From: Hofstenia miamia
Taxonomy: Eukaryota; Xenacoelomorpha; Acoela
NCBI GenBank assembly: GCA_004352715.1
Contig: SCFE01000014.1
Coordinates: 1,796,126 to 1,860,125, forward strand
Length of the DNA: 64,000 bases
Reading direction: 5' to 3'
The translations under genes were made by a program, and so were the position numbers. Shown here piece by piece: positions 44,217 through 54,904 of the stretch (the stretch's first letter is position 1; every line of letters starts with the position of its first letter). The notes beneath the pieces are model-generated. The model was given only the letters and a program-made list of their open reading frames with translations, did no database searches and was not told the origin of the DNA.

Positions 44217-44225
44217 TATATAAGG
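44217..44225 (+). promoter_or_regulatory. TATA box
   Basis: TATATAAGG 54 bases upstream of the ATG at 44271, with a TCAGTC initiator-like sequence at 44237-44242. The immediate upstream GC-rich 'ggcggccgcgcc' (44193-44204) also looks promoter-like. Spacing from TATA to the initiator is slightly short of the usual 25-30. Confidence 0.5.
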
Positions 44226-44270
44226 CCTTTAAAATTTCAGTCAATTGCCTCATCGAGTGCCCAGTACAGC

Positions 44271-44574
44271 ATGCCCAAAAAAGCTAAACGCAAATCTAGC
44301 ACTGCTAAGTGCCCAAAGTGTAGTAGCTTTATAAAGTCTGCTGGAGAGCCTTGCTCTAAATGTCGGAAACTTGAACTGCTGCCCAACAGTTCAAAACGCG
44401 AAGTGGTTACTGATCAGCCTTGCAGATCAAATAGAGAGTTGGATTGTCCTTCGGGATTAAGAAATACAGGTACTGATCAGCTTTGCAGATCAAATAGCGA
44501 GTTGGATTGTCCTTCGGGGCTTACAGGTACTGATCAGCCTTGCAGATCAAATATGTTGGATTGTCCTACGGGAT
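44271..44574 (+). CDS. Partial gene: zinc-ribbon head followed by in-frame Cys-containing repeats
   Basis: From ATG 44271 the protein starts basic (Met-Pro-Lys-Lys-Ala-Lys-Arg-Lys), then two Cys-x-x-Cys pairs (Lys-Cys-Pro-Lys-Cys and Pro-Cys-Ser-Lys-Cys) 12 residues apart, a likely zinc ribbon. From 44409 there are three copies of a 19-21 residue repeat (Thr-Asp-Gln-Pro-Cys-Arg-Ser-Asn...Asp-Cys-Pro-Ser-Gly-Leu). The frame is intact up to the single N at 44575, after which the sequence is a different element, so the 3' part is lost at an assembly join. It could be a host gene or the first gene of a large transposon; the family is not recognised. Basic head plus zinc ribbon suggests nucleic-acid binding. 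Confidence 0.55.
44409..44574 (+). repeat. In-frame tandem repeat, units 63, 57 and 46+ bp
   Basis: Units begin with ACTGATCAG at 44409, 44472 and 44529. All unit lengths seen in full are multiples of three, so reading frame and the paired Cys are kept. The third unit is cut by the N at 44575. Confidence 0.9.
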
Positions 44575-44575
44575 N
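44575..44575. other. Single N join
   Basis: Marks a join between the repeat-bearing gene and a minus-strand Tc1-like transposase; neither side continues across. Confidence 0.85.
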
Positions 44576-44577
44576 CC

Positions 44578-45092
44578 TTGTCACCGATTTCGCTTTGGAA
44601 ATTCATTCTTGGCTTAAAATGAGCCTCAAAAATCTGGTCCATCCAGGTTGAATTTCTTCTCGTCGGAAAAAACCACTTTTACCCAACCCACATGGGTCGC
44701 GATCCAGTGAGTGCAAATATTCACCCTCTCTGTCTTGTGGTTTTGCAGTAGAATCAATTGCTCTGAGGAATTTTTGTATTTGAGGCCCATCTTCTTCAAG
44801 ACCCGGCAAACGGTGCTCAGAGAGGCAGTCAAAAGACAGTTGCCGATGATTTTTCGCGAATTTACCGTCTGTCCCTATCCCTTCAGATGAGATATTTCGG
44901 TCTTAATCGAGTATTTTTCTCGTTTTGAGATGGCGGGTTTTCTCCCAGGTTTCTTCTTTATTTTTCATAGTTGTTTTTGACCATATACTGCACGGAGGAT
45001 TTGCTGAGCTTGAATTCTTTGGCAATTCGTTGGTAAGACCATCCACTGGCAGATTTCTCCTTTACAAGATTTATAATCTCCTTCGAATGCAT
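44578..45092 (-). pseudogene. Tc1-like transposase, N-terminal half
   Basis: Minus strand from ATG 45090-45092: a helix-turn-helix head ('Ile-Ile-Asn-Leu-Val-Lys-Glu-Lys', 'Ser-Tyr-Gln-Arg-Ile-Ala-Lys-Glu-Phe', 'Ser-Lys-Ser-Ser-Val'), a stop and frameshifts around 44985, a second DNA-binding part ('Ser-Thr-Val-Cys-Arg-Val-Leu-Lys-Lys-Met-Gly-Leu'), then 'Val-Val-Phe-Ser-Asp-Glu-Lys-Lys-Phe-Asn-Leu-Asp-Gly', the first catalytic Asp of the family. The sequence stops at the single N, so the two remaining catalytic acids are missing. Confidence 0.8.
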
Positions 45093-45164
45093 TTCAATAC
45101 ACGTAAAAATGCTTCAGAAAAACCGATGCGAAAATTTGAAAAGTCTAGATGAACTTCACGAGGC

Positions 45165-46164
45165 TTGGGAAGGCAAAAAGCGAAGTGGTACGAAACGCTT
45201 TGCTACGATATTTAATTGACCTGCCCGATTTGCATGTTTAAGACTGGTACGAATTAATTTCTTTCGGACAAGTGTCCGAAAGGTTGCAAATGATTTGGAA
45301 TGTTCCAAGACTACAGGGCACAAGTACCTCAAATTGTTCAACTACAAACCATATCGGCCAAGGTGTGTGCAACAATTGCTTCCCATGGATTATGATCAAA
45401 GAGTCCGTTTTGCGCAACGTGCACTGGAAGATCTTCAATTTGATAGAGTTCTATGGACTGATGAAGCCTACTACACAGTTGACGGTAATGTTCATTCTCT
45501 GCGTGGAAGCGTCTGGTCACAGGAGCATGTAAAAGTGCTGCACCAAAAGCAACTTCAGCCCCGAAAACTTCTTGCGTGGTGTGCATTCACATCCAAATTT
45601 GCTTTTGAACCATTCTTCTTCGACAACACACTCACAGGCCAGATCTATCCGATATGTTAGAAACGCACGTTGAGCCCTTTTTACACCGGAAACGCTGCCT
45701 AACTTCTGCCATCTTCCAGCAAGATGGCGCTCCTCCGCATATCGAACGATCGGTCAAAGCATACTTGGCTGAAAAATTTCCTGGAAACAGAGTGATAAAC
45801 CTTCATTTTGATTTCAGCTGGCCTCCAAGATCGCCTGATTAATACCCCATGGATTTCTTCTTTTGGGGTATTTAAAATATCTAGTTTACTGTGACGAATC
45901 GTTCAACGACATCGATCAACTGAAAGCCAAAATAACGCGTTGCACTGCTTCTCTCACTCAAGATTTATTGGCTCGAGTTGTTGAGAGTGTTCCTCTTCGT
46001 CTTTAAGCGATTATTGACTGTCACGGTCAACATATTGAAAAATATGACTGTTTTTCATAAATCCGCATTATTGTTGAATATACTTTTTTTGTTCGCGTTA
46101 CTTTTTGACGAGTATACAATAAATTATTAACATTTAAAATTCGTCATTTTTTTCTGGACGCACT
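45165..46164 (+). pseudogene. mariner-like transposase, C-terminal two thirds, with 3' terminal repeat
   Basis: Plus strand. A second helix-turn-helix (Val-Arg-Lys-Val-Ala-Asn-Asp-Leu-Glu-Cys) from about 45273, then the first catalytic Asp in 'Leu-Trp-Thr-Asp-Glu-Ala-Tyr' near 45460. 'Phe-Gln-Gln-Asp-Gly-Ala-Pro-Pro-His' has the second Asp at 45723-45725, and 'Trp-Pro-Pro-Arg-Ser-Pro-Asp' has the third at 45837-45839, with 37 residues between the last two. A TAA follows immediately, then a frameshift; the C-terminal region reads on to about 46060 ('Asp-Cys-His-Gly-Gln-His-Ile-Glu'). The element appears to end at about 46164, where CAGTGCGTCCAG on the complement borders TATATA. The first third is absent. 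Confidence 0.82.
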
Positions 46165-46187
46165 GTATATACAACTCTATTACAAAC

Positions 46188-46399
46188 ATGGGTCCTTTGG
46201 AATCAGTCGAACATTATTGTAACATCTTGCAGCCTGTGAGAAAGGCACTTGACAAAGTTCAATAAGTCAATTCGAACATTGCAGACACTGCAAAAGAATG
46301 GAACAAGCTCTGCATAGAATTGGTTGAAATGTGGGAAGATCAACAGGCTTATATTAATACTTTAATAGAACGCCACGATATTTGCACTGGCATTTAGTA
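46188..46399 (+). pseudogene. Decayed coding block, unknown
   Basis: Directly after the mariner end a plus-strand frame of normal composition begins with ATG ('Gly-Pro-Leu-Glu-Ser-Val-Glu-His-Tyr-Cys'), meets TAA near 46263, and continues helical and acidic ('Glu-Trp-Asn-Lys-Leu-Cys-Ile-Glu-Leu-Val-Glu-Met-Trp') to TAG at about 46397. It may be part of the gene or element begun at 44271, interrupted by the mariner insertion, but nothing proves the link. Confidence 0.3.
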
Positions 46400-46460
46400 G
46401 ATAGTTGCGGATTTACTTTCTGATCGATGTTCATTATTGATTTAGTGATTTAATTACAAA

Positions 46461-46747
46461 ATGGCGAAGAATGATGATCTCGTAAGAGATATTGTACGTC
46501 TCTATTTCAAAAATGCCGAATCTCCAACCCAAACTGTACGTGCGTATCACACAGAAAAAGGCCTGAAACGCCACGTATTCAATGAATGCAAGGTCAAACG
46601 AATAATAGAGAAGTACAAAGATGGATATATTTCTGTCAAAAGACGTGAAGGTAGCGGTCGGACACCATTGTTTGCTGCTGGTGACACCACCCTTTCGGAC
46701 AAGTGTCCGAAAGGTTGCAAATGATTTGGAATGTTCCAAGACTACAG
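46461..46747 (+). pseudogene. mariner-like transposase, N-terminal third, cut by gap
   Basis: From ATG 46461 the frame encodes the first helix-turn-helix of DUF4817-type mariner proteins: 'Asp-Ile-Val-Arg-Leu-Tyr-Phe-Lys', 'Ser-Pro-Thr-Gln-Thr-Val-Arg-Ala-Tyr', then 'Arg-Arg-Glu-Gly-Ser-Gly-Arg-Thr-Pro'. The last 56 bases before the gap (from 'ctttcggacaagtgtccg' at 46692) are identical to 45261-45316, so this is the missing front of the same family, and possibly of the same copy as 45165-46164 placed out of order. Confidence 0.8.
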
Positions 46748-46806
46748 NNNNNNNNNNNNNNNNNNNNNNNNNNNNNNNNNNNNNNNNNNNNNNNNNNNNN
46801 NNNNNN
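46748..46806. other. Assembly gap, 59 N
   Basis: Interrupts the mariner transposase; its right edge is a (TA)n tract at 46807-46824. Confidence 0.97.
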
Positions 46807-46824
46807 ATATATATATATATATAT

Positions 46825-49551
46825 GTTAAATATGAGATTTCTATGAAGTAAGCATTAGTGAAAATGACCGTAGTCTATCAAAGTCTAATGAAGAAAAGAT
46901 GTGTGATTATGCGCAAAAAGGAGTAAATAAGAACTGAAATCTAGTTTATATTTAAAGCTTTATTAAAACATTTATAACTTTTGTACAATCATATAAATAT
47001 GCACTAATAGTACAAATTAAACTACAAAATAGGCTAAACTTTTAAAATAAAATAAAATAAAACAAAATGCAATAAAAATAATAAATAATAAGCTAAAATA
47101 ATCAAAATTTTCGCCACTTATTACTTTTTTCGAATATCCAAAGTTGTTTTGATCTTGAAGTAAGTTTTCTTTTAAAATCTTCCTGAATTCATTAAGTTTT
47201 GGTATTTTATGCACTTATATTGGTAGTTTATTCCATAAATTACAAGTAGTTATTGTAAATGCATTTTTCCAATACTTTTATTTCACTTGTACATTACTGA
47301 TGCATTCACAAGAACGTTTATTAAAAGACAAAAAATTAATTAAGAATTTGCATCCATGACATATGTTGTTAATATATTTGAACATCTTTATCAAGCTAGC
47401 ATATTTTCAATAATAAATTGGTGCTAATATGGAAAATTTCTTTAGTGTTGCTCTATAGCAATAACAAACCGACTTTATGCATCTCTTTTCCACAAATTTG
47501 ATATTTTCAAAAATAGTTTGCGCGTTATTGTAATTCTGGAACTTAAAAAGCAAAAATGTATATTAGGACTAGAATTACCACAATGGGAATCTTTGCTCTC
47601 TTTCCCACAATTTTTATTGTTTTGTAACACCGTAATAATTACAATCACTATTTTAAATCAAAAATAGAATATTATTTAACCGAATATCTATACCAAAATA
47701 TAACTTAGGGATGTTAGAGAATGTTTTATAGATTGTGATTAGCTTAATGCCCCAACAAAAAGCTGTTCACGTGAATGATGGTGACAAAAGTGTAATTTTA
47801 ATATGTTCGTTATCAAATTTTTCAAGTAATTAGAAAAAATACTGACATTTATTAATACATAAATATAATGAAACTTAAATATTTTCGTGTACTAGAAAAA
47901 ATAATCTTTGCCATCTCTTGCAATAAAACTATACAACTTTTAAGATACGAATATAGTACTATTTTTTCTTATTACTGGTAGAGATAGAGACATGAATAAT
48001 TTCATAATTGCAATATATGCATTACTTCTGATAGTCATTAACTATACTAAGGTTTATGATAAAATGAAATGGTTGTTTACAAGATACCTTGAAAAACCTA
48101 TCTTAAACAAAGGTTTGTAATTTGTGAAATTTGCGCATTGATGACAAAGTTTTCACATGAAAGTATCTTGCTTAATCTGTCTGAGAAACTATTGAACCTA
48201 TGACAAAATTAGACAGAAATAGGTTGGTTTTTGTCATTATGAACTACTTTTGCATTATGAAACCAATTTTAAGTTCATATAATTTTATGCAAACAAAGAA
48301 ATTTCAAATTGCCAATAATTTGTTGAAAAATTGTCGTACAATTTAATGTATAGCGGCAAAGTTGACAATAAGGTTTGGATATATTTTCAGTAGTAGGCTT
48401 GTCACATTTCAAGGTTTCTTCATGTTTCCGCTACTCAATAAAAATATCAAGCTTTTCTTTTTTTCAGCCTAAAAAAATTTGTTCCAAACATAGATTTAAC
48501 TAAATTTCTGTTCTTATATTTATGTTATAGTAACAACAGACAGTATTTAATAAAGATTTTAATTGATATGCAGTTATTGGCAATCTATAATGTAAGCAAA
48601 CTCTTCATCAGGAAATTGTATTTTTTAAGCTACTATACATATAGTGTTAAACAATTTTATTTACATTTTTATGACGTCTATATATAAATCATGAAAGGTA
48701 ACACGCATGTAAAAAACAATAAAAAATAAACTATATTAATTTAGTTTTATTGTTTTTGTGAGGTTTTAATAACATTGATTAGCGATATAAAACCGAGTTT
48801 ATTTTTATATTTACAGACATTGAATCCTAACCAATAATTCATCAATATGAATGTTTAAAAAAACTCTGATTATTTCATTAATTATAAGTTTAACCCTTAA
48901 CAACTCAGTGTAATCATATAGTTACAATCATTGCGTTCACATTCTCATCCAAACCTATTAAGAATTTTTAAAATACTCGGCTATCAACACAAATATATGC
49001 CGTGCTTCTCTGTTATGGTTACAATTTTGTCCAAAACATTATTCATGTGTCTGAAACAAGTGAAAACCTTTACTATTTTTAAAAAATAACAAATTCTTCC
49101 CGTACTTAGTGTTTAGACTAAGTTCCATGTGAGCAATAGCTGACCTTAACTATTTTGTGTTCAGTAGATGCAACACCAAAAGTACAATAATGTCGTGAAC
49201 AAAAGTCAAGGATCGCATTGACTATTAACTAGCGAATTCGCGCAAAGTTGCAGCTTAATGTATCTACAATGGGCTGCAGTTTTAGAACGTTAAAGAAAGA
49301 GGAGAAAACTTTCTATCTTGTGGTGTTTGCAGATTATTGAATAACTCTATTAGCTTAAATGTTTAGGTTTTTTGAAGAAACCATTGAAGGTTATAAAGGA
49401 ATCTTAAATTAATTTGAGTTAAACAGCAAGTTGACAGGTTTGAAAATTATCATTGAATATATGTCACTTCTTGCAGTCATTAAAACAATGTTAATAACAA
49501 AATGATTCAAGTAGCCTTGCAACTACAACATACTTGAAATTTTTAAATTAT
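46825..49551. other. Empty AT-rich stretch
   Basis: No gene recognised over about 2.7 kb. The minus frame at 47017-47214 has no motif. Confidence 0.45.
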
Positions 49552-49940
49552 AGTGGGAGCATAGATGGATGTGCCCGGGCAGAGCCTGACCTTGGCTGTG
49601 CATGGACCGAGGTATTGAAAATAATGGTTCAAAAATGTAAGGAAATTCAAAAATAGTTTACTATTACGCGACAATGTATTCAAATTATCATAAATGCTGT
49701 GAATGCAATATAATTTTATAAGCAAATTTTTCAAAAATATAATTTCCATTTTATTTCTAGAATATCCACTTTCACTTTGGTCTAATAAACGGAACAATTA
49801 AAAAATTGCAAGGTTCTAAAATTGAGCGATTTGATATTAATTTTAATGGGCCGGAGCAAGCTTGAGCCGAAATACTTGGCCTATTGAAATGATTGTGGGA
49901 AAATGCATACTCATAACCTTTTGGCTCCGCCACTGCACAT
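49552..49940. repeat. Possible CAG-ended MITE
   Basis: The right edge at about 49919-49934 reads 'ttggctccgccactg', the complement of a CAGTGGCGGAGCC-type terminus. A GC-rich patch with 'gcccgggcagagcctgaccttgg' lies at 49573-49595. The left boundary is not defined. Confidence 0.35.
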
Positions 49941-51019
49941 CGCTGGACCGGGCGGATGATTCAAATCTTACTCAAATGACTGAAAATTTTAATTATTAAC
50001 TTCAGGGCCGGTTAGCCTTATGCTTCAACAGTAGTCGTAGCAGGGTTAAATTCTCGATGATGTCAGATGCTGTTTATAAACGAACGCCTGGTATACTTTC
50101 TATAAGAACTAGAAGCATTTAAAGGTACTATTGAATTGATTTTTGAAAAAGTGTGGATCAGTATAATCCCAATAGAAAGTCTGAGAGAGCATAGATTGCA
50201 CAAACTCTGCTAAAAATCTTGATAAAATGTCAAAATCTCTTATTGAAATTGTAACCATACACTATAATGTAGCAAAAATTCTTCATAGAGCTATATTTTT
50301 TAGCAGCATTACTTTTTGAAATTTGAAATCCATCCAATGATGTGTTGTTTAGGGATGTTAAAGTGGTAGATTCCAGCCAAAGATGGAACAAAGTGCTATT
50401 TATGCACTAAAATTCCGGATTTTCTTTAAAAAAATTAACAGCTTAATTTCCAAGGCATATAAAATCTTAGAAAAATATGTATTTTGTGAATGCATGTATT
50501 GAATACAACAGCTGCCGCTAGATTCTTGTTGACTTTGCAAAAATTGGTTATAGAATATGCGTTTGTTTTCAATTATTAGTCTAAACTTTGCACAATACAG
50601 ATAAATGTGGAGTAATTAAATTCTATAGACATCATTGTACATATGTTGTTGAATTAATTGGCGAAAGAAATGCCAAAACTTTGACTCATTATCACTTAGT
50701 GTTCACAACTTAATTTCAAATGAAATTATTGATATTCTTTGAATGTGGACAAAATAGTATTAGATGAAATAGTTTTATCATTAGAGGAATAGGGAAACTT
50801 TGCTGCCGCATTCCGCTACTAAAATTTCCCCAAACAAAATTTTATTAAATTTCTGTTTAGAAGTTTCCAAAAGATTACCGGTTAATAAACTAGTTGCCTC
50901 AAAGCTACGATGCCTCAGAATTGTCTAGGAAGTCTAATAAATGCGTATATCCAATACAAAGTTTGAAAAAAGTAGTTAAACAGTTGTATTTTATTTGATT
51001 TGCTGGTGATAGTAAGTAG
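49941..51019. other. Empty AT-rich stretch
   Basis: No gene or repeat recognised. Confidence 0.4.
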
Positions 51020-52050
51020 TATTTTATAAATACACACTAGTTTGTTGTTTATCGATGTTGAACATCGTCTACACAGCTCTATTGAATGTACTATTTAAGC
51101 ATTCATTTGTTTCTACATTTATGCTACATAATAAAAAACTAGAGTAATCAAATTGGCTTGTTACAAATGTGCTAATTAAATGCGAAGATTGCAGAATTGG
51201 TTTCAGTTCATAGAGATGTTGGATGCCCACATTCATTAGCCTTAGTTTCTTTGACATGTAGGTATTGAATTTTAAACATTGGTCTATTTCTACCCCAAGA
51301 TATTTAACTCATTCTGATGGAAGTAAATATATTTTGTCTGCAATTGATTTACAATGTTGTGGTGCAAATATTGTAAATTAAGTTTTAGAAATATTTATTG
51401 ATAGACAATTTCTGTTAACAATTTTGGGTTTGTAAAACTAAGTTTTCGTCGATATTTTTAACAGCTTTGTATGGGTTCATATTTTCTGATAATATGCATG
51501 TATCATCAGAGTACTAGTGCACTCTACAACCCCTAATGCAAAGGTTTAGATAATTGTCGTAAAGGTTAAATAGGGTTGGGCCCATTATTGTTCCCTGATG
51601 AACTCCTTGATATGGCGTTAGATATTTGGAATAACTATTTTCAATGTTAACTCTTAAATTTCTTTCTTATAAAAAGCTCTTTATCATCAGTAAGCTTTTT
51701 TTATCAAAACCGAGTGATGACAGTTTATTGTACAGTATTTCATGATCGAATGTCTTACTCAGATCTAACAGTGCTAATGCACTGCATTGATTGTTGTTAG
51801 GATTTGCCTGTATATTGCTGATAATATTTATAAGCGCCTCATTAGTTGAATATTTTGATCTGAATCCATATTGTTCTGAATAGAGTATTTTATTTTTACA
51901 TAAATAATCTTCAAGTTGATCAATAAGGTACCTTTCAAAGATTTTGGCAAAGGCATTACAGCAATGGGTCGGATAATTTGTAGCAATTTGCGGATCAACT
52001 TTTTTACATACAGGTGTAATATCGGCTTGCTTTAGAATTTTTGGAAACTC
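51020..52050 (-). mobile_element. LINE remnant D, reverse transcriptase
   Basis: Minus strand, from about 52045 downwards: 'Phe-Pro-Lys-Ile-Leu-Lys-Gln-Ala-Asp-Ile-Thr-Pro-Val', 'Phe-Ala-Lys-Ile-Phe-Glu-Arg', 'Glu-Gln-Tyr-Gly-Phe-Arg', 'Leu-Asp-Leu-Ser-Lys-Thr-Phe-Asp' (catalytic Asp block) near 51765, 'Gly-Val-His-Gln-Gly-Thr-Ile-Met-Gly-Pro' near 51600, and 'Tyr-Ser-Asp-Asp-Thr' near 51510 (catalytic pair). All are in jockey/CR1-type order. It is relatively well kept with few stops until the thumb, then decays towards 51020. Its N-terminal endonuclease is missing. Confidence 0.85.
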
Positions 52051-52386
52051 ATTACATCTAATGCAATATTATTGGAAACAGAAATTCCAAATTTATATAT
52101 TGGTAATGACATAGCAAGTAAATACATAAAAGAAAAAGAATTTTTTAAAAATGATTGTTCTCTTCTAGAATATGCTATAACTGACCAACAATTAGCTCTT
52201 TAAATAGCTAATTCTATTAATGGAATATATAGAAGAGTAGAATATACAGAATGTATATCTCTTCTGAACATGTTATCAATCAATCTAAATTCTTACCTCG
52301 ATGAAATTAAAATTTCGATAGATGGATATCGTGGAAGATCTATGCTAAACCTAGAAAATATAAACTGTAGAGGTTCAGCAAAATAA
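52051..52386 (+). pseudogene. Unrecognised frame with one stop between two LINEs
   Basis: Plus-strand frame, about 111 codons with a single TAA near 52202 and a terminal TAA near 52384. Composition is protein-like, with few Phe/Ile runs and balanced charges: 'Glu-Ile-Pro-Asn-Leu-Tyr-Ile-Gly-Asn-Asp-Ile-Ala-Ser', 'Asp-Gln-Gln-Leu-Ala-Leu', 'Tyr-Leu-Asp-Glu-Ile-Lys-Ile-Ser-Ile-Asp-Gly-Tyr-Arg-Gly-Arg-Ser'. It sits on the strand opposite both flanking LINEs, so it is not their product. I do not recognise it. Confidence 0.35.
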
Positions 52387-52429
52387 GCTATATATTAAGA
52401 ATGAAATTAGGAATTGGTATTGAACCGCT

Positions 52430-53780
52430 TGACTTGTATACATCTAATTTCGACACAGCCTTATATAGCTTTTTTCTTGTGATATTGGTATGAAGCTTTG
52501 TAATTTACAGAGTACTTTGATCCTTTGAGCCATATTTTCCATTATTTTATTATGTTCTTTAAATATTAATTTATTATCGAAAATAGTACGTAGATTTACA
52601 ATTTTATTCTCTTTTTCAATGATTTTATTTCTTATTTGTAAGCTTAGTTTCTCATCATTTGATTTGCTTAGTCCTATGAACTTTGTTTTTTTCAATATGT
52701 AGCTTCATTTTATTCTTATCAAAATATAATATTGCTTTGTCTAATGCATTAAGTAAGCCTTCATATTTAGTTGTATATAATAAAGTATCTTCAACATACT
52801 GTATTGATATTGCATTATTAAATTTAATGTCATTTACATAGATATTAAATAATTGTAGTCCTAGTACTGAACCATGTGGGATTCCATGGTTAATTATCAT
52901 TGAATGTTGTTTTCAATTTTTAAGTATTTTTGTTTCTCATTTAAATATCTAATTAAATTCATTAGTGATGCTTCAAAATTGTATTTGCTGTATTTTATGA
53001 TCAATTGAATTGAATTTAGAGATCAAATGAATACACTTTGGTTTTTGTCAATGTATTTTCTCCAATCATATAAGACATGAATTAAGGCATCATTTCTTGA
53101 TAAATTATTTATAAATTCAAATTGTAACGATCGAAGTAAATTGTAATTCTCAATATAATTATTTATTTGGTTATATATGGTTTTCTGAAATATCTTTAAT
53201 ATTGGGGTACTGAAGTTGGTCAATAATTAAGTTCGTCTTCAGTATCACCTTTGTATGTATAGGTATGATTTGTAATATTTTCAAATATTCCCTCAGGAAT
53301 ACATCGCTTTAAAATATCACATAATTGTCTACATAATATTGACATTGTTTACTTTAAAAACCAGTTTGGTATTTTAGACGGTCCTTGTGATTTATTAACG
53401 CTTAAGTATTGTGATATTTCATTAAACTGATGTAAAGTTATGATGCAAGCTTAAATTGTTCTTTATAAACTAATTTATTGTGAATTTGCATTTCATTTAT
53501 AGTGAAAATATTGTTTTTGGTATCAGTATAATTTTCTAGATTTATAAATATCTCAAAGTATATTAGCTATCTTTTGTTGATCATATATGATTTCATTTTC
53601 ATCCTTTAATGATGTGATCTCTGAAGAATTATTATTGTTGAAAAATTTCGAAATATATATCCCTTTTGTTATGCTTTTGTTTTCAAATGGTAATTTCAAG
53701 AAATAGTGTAAATCATTTTTTAGTAATGAATAGCATTTTTTCGTCAACAGTTGCCAAATTATAAAATAATTTCTAATTTA
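52430..53780 (-). mobile_element. LINE remnant E, reverse transcriptase
   Basis: Minus strand: an upstream region with 'Thr-Lys-Gly-Ile-Tyr-Ile-Ser-Lys-Phe-Phe' (53553-53747), fingers with 'Pro-Ile-Leu-Lys-Ile-Phe-Gln-Lys-Thr' and 'Leu-Gln-Phe-Glu-Phe' (53023-53223), 'His-Gly-Ile-Pro-His-Gly-Ser-Val-Leu-Gly' then 'Leu-Phe-Asn-Ile-Tyr-Val-Asn-Asp-Ile' and the catalytic box as Tyr-Val-Glu-Asp-Thr (52655-52900), and a thumb at 52444-52695. The Glu in the catalytic pair and several stops show decay. It is more diverged and more AT-rich than remnant D. Confidence 0.8.
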
Positions 53781-54513
53781 AGCAAAATAATTGATTTACT
53801 AAGGTCATTTGGCCGTAATTACTTCTGGAATGAATGTAGTGATATTCTATTTCTATATTATTTAGCTTAATTTCTTTCTTTTGGATTGTGCAAGTTAATA
53901 TAGAACATTTGATAAACAAAATATTAAACCTAAGGTAATATATTGCATCGAATTTAAGATTCTGAATTCAAATTCTTTGTAGTTTCTGATTAGTTAGTGT
54001 ATGACTTTGCGATATTATTGTTCACATATAGAACATACATGTAATTTTTACAATGCCTATTACTTCGACTTGTTTTACTAATATCATTCCAATTTTCTGA
54101 TTCAATTTAACCCCATTCCCCAAACTTAGTAGAGAAGCCATGAAATTGTAGGGTACAAGAAATATTTCAAGGCGTTATCAAGTCACATACACTAACATTT
54201 ATCCAATAAATCAATCAGGTGTTATTTAAGCAGCAATTGATTGCATGTAAGAATTTCTGTCCGAAACGTAATGACTTTCATTCTGTCTAACTAAATTGGA
54301 GTATCCGTTTGTTATTGGAAGTGGGTGATCCTCTCTGATGAACAAAAGATTGAAATTTATTGACTAAGGAGATAGTATGTGTTGTAAAGCTTGGCATTGC
54401 AACAATTCATCTAAATTAATCAGTTCATAATGATTTTGGGAGCAATCTGGAGTGATGAATATAAAACAATAGTAAAATGTACTGATGTACTGATTCCGGT
54501 AATGTAATTAAAC
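53781..54513. other. Empty AT-rich stretch
   Basis: No gene or repeat recognised. Confidence 0.4.
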
Positions 54514-54904
54514 CAGGGTGGCAAACAGGTCAAAGAAATGTTGGGTCAGGTCGGGTTGTACGTCACACGTGCTCGGGTCTGGTCATGGGTCAAAATTTGA
54601 AAAATTTCCGGGCCCGAGAAATGTAGTTTGAAGGACTGAAATACTAGTAGAAAACTAACCATGCATTTTCATTTAGTATACAATCTACTATGCTATATAA
54701 TACCTACTCTTAAATTAATGTTAATGGCATTGTTCCATGTTAGTTTTGTCAAACATTTGCACTACAACTCGGGCTAAGAGCTGATTGCTGACCCATGGGT
54801 CGGGTCGAGGGTCAAAATACTATGGGTCTGGTCAGGTTATGGGTCAATCGACTGCGGGTCGGGTTAAGTCGGGGGTCAAAATATGTGACATGTTTGCCAC
54901 TCTG
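54514..54904. mobile_element. GGGTC-word MITE, 391 bp, CAG-ended
   Basis: Ends CAGGGTGGCAAACAGGTCA (left) and, on the reverse complement, CAGAGTGGCAAACATGTCA (right): 16 of 19 identical. The word GGGTC or GGTC recurs about five times in the left third and more than ten times in the right third. The GGTGGCAAAC terminus is hAT-like. It has no coding capacity; the open frame that starts inside it at 54785 is partly MITE sequence. No clear target duplication. Confidence 0.75.
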
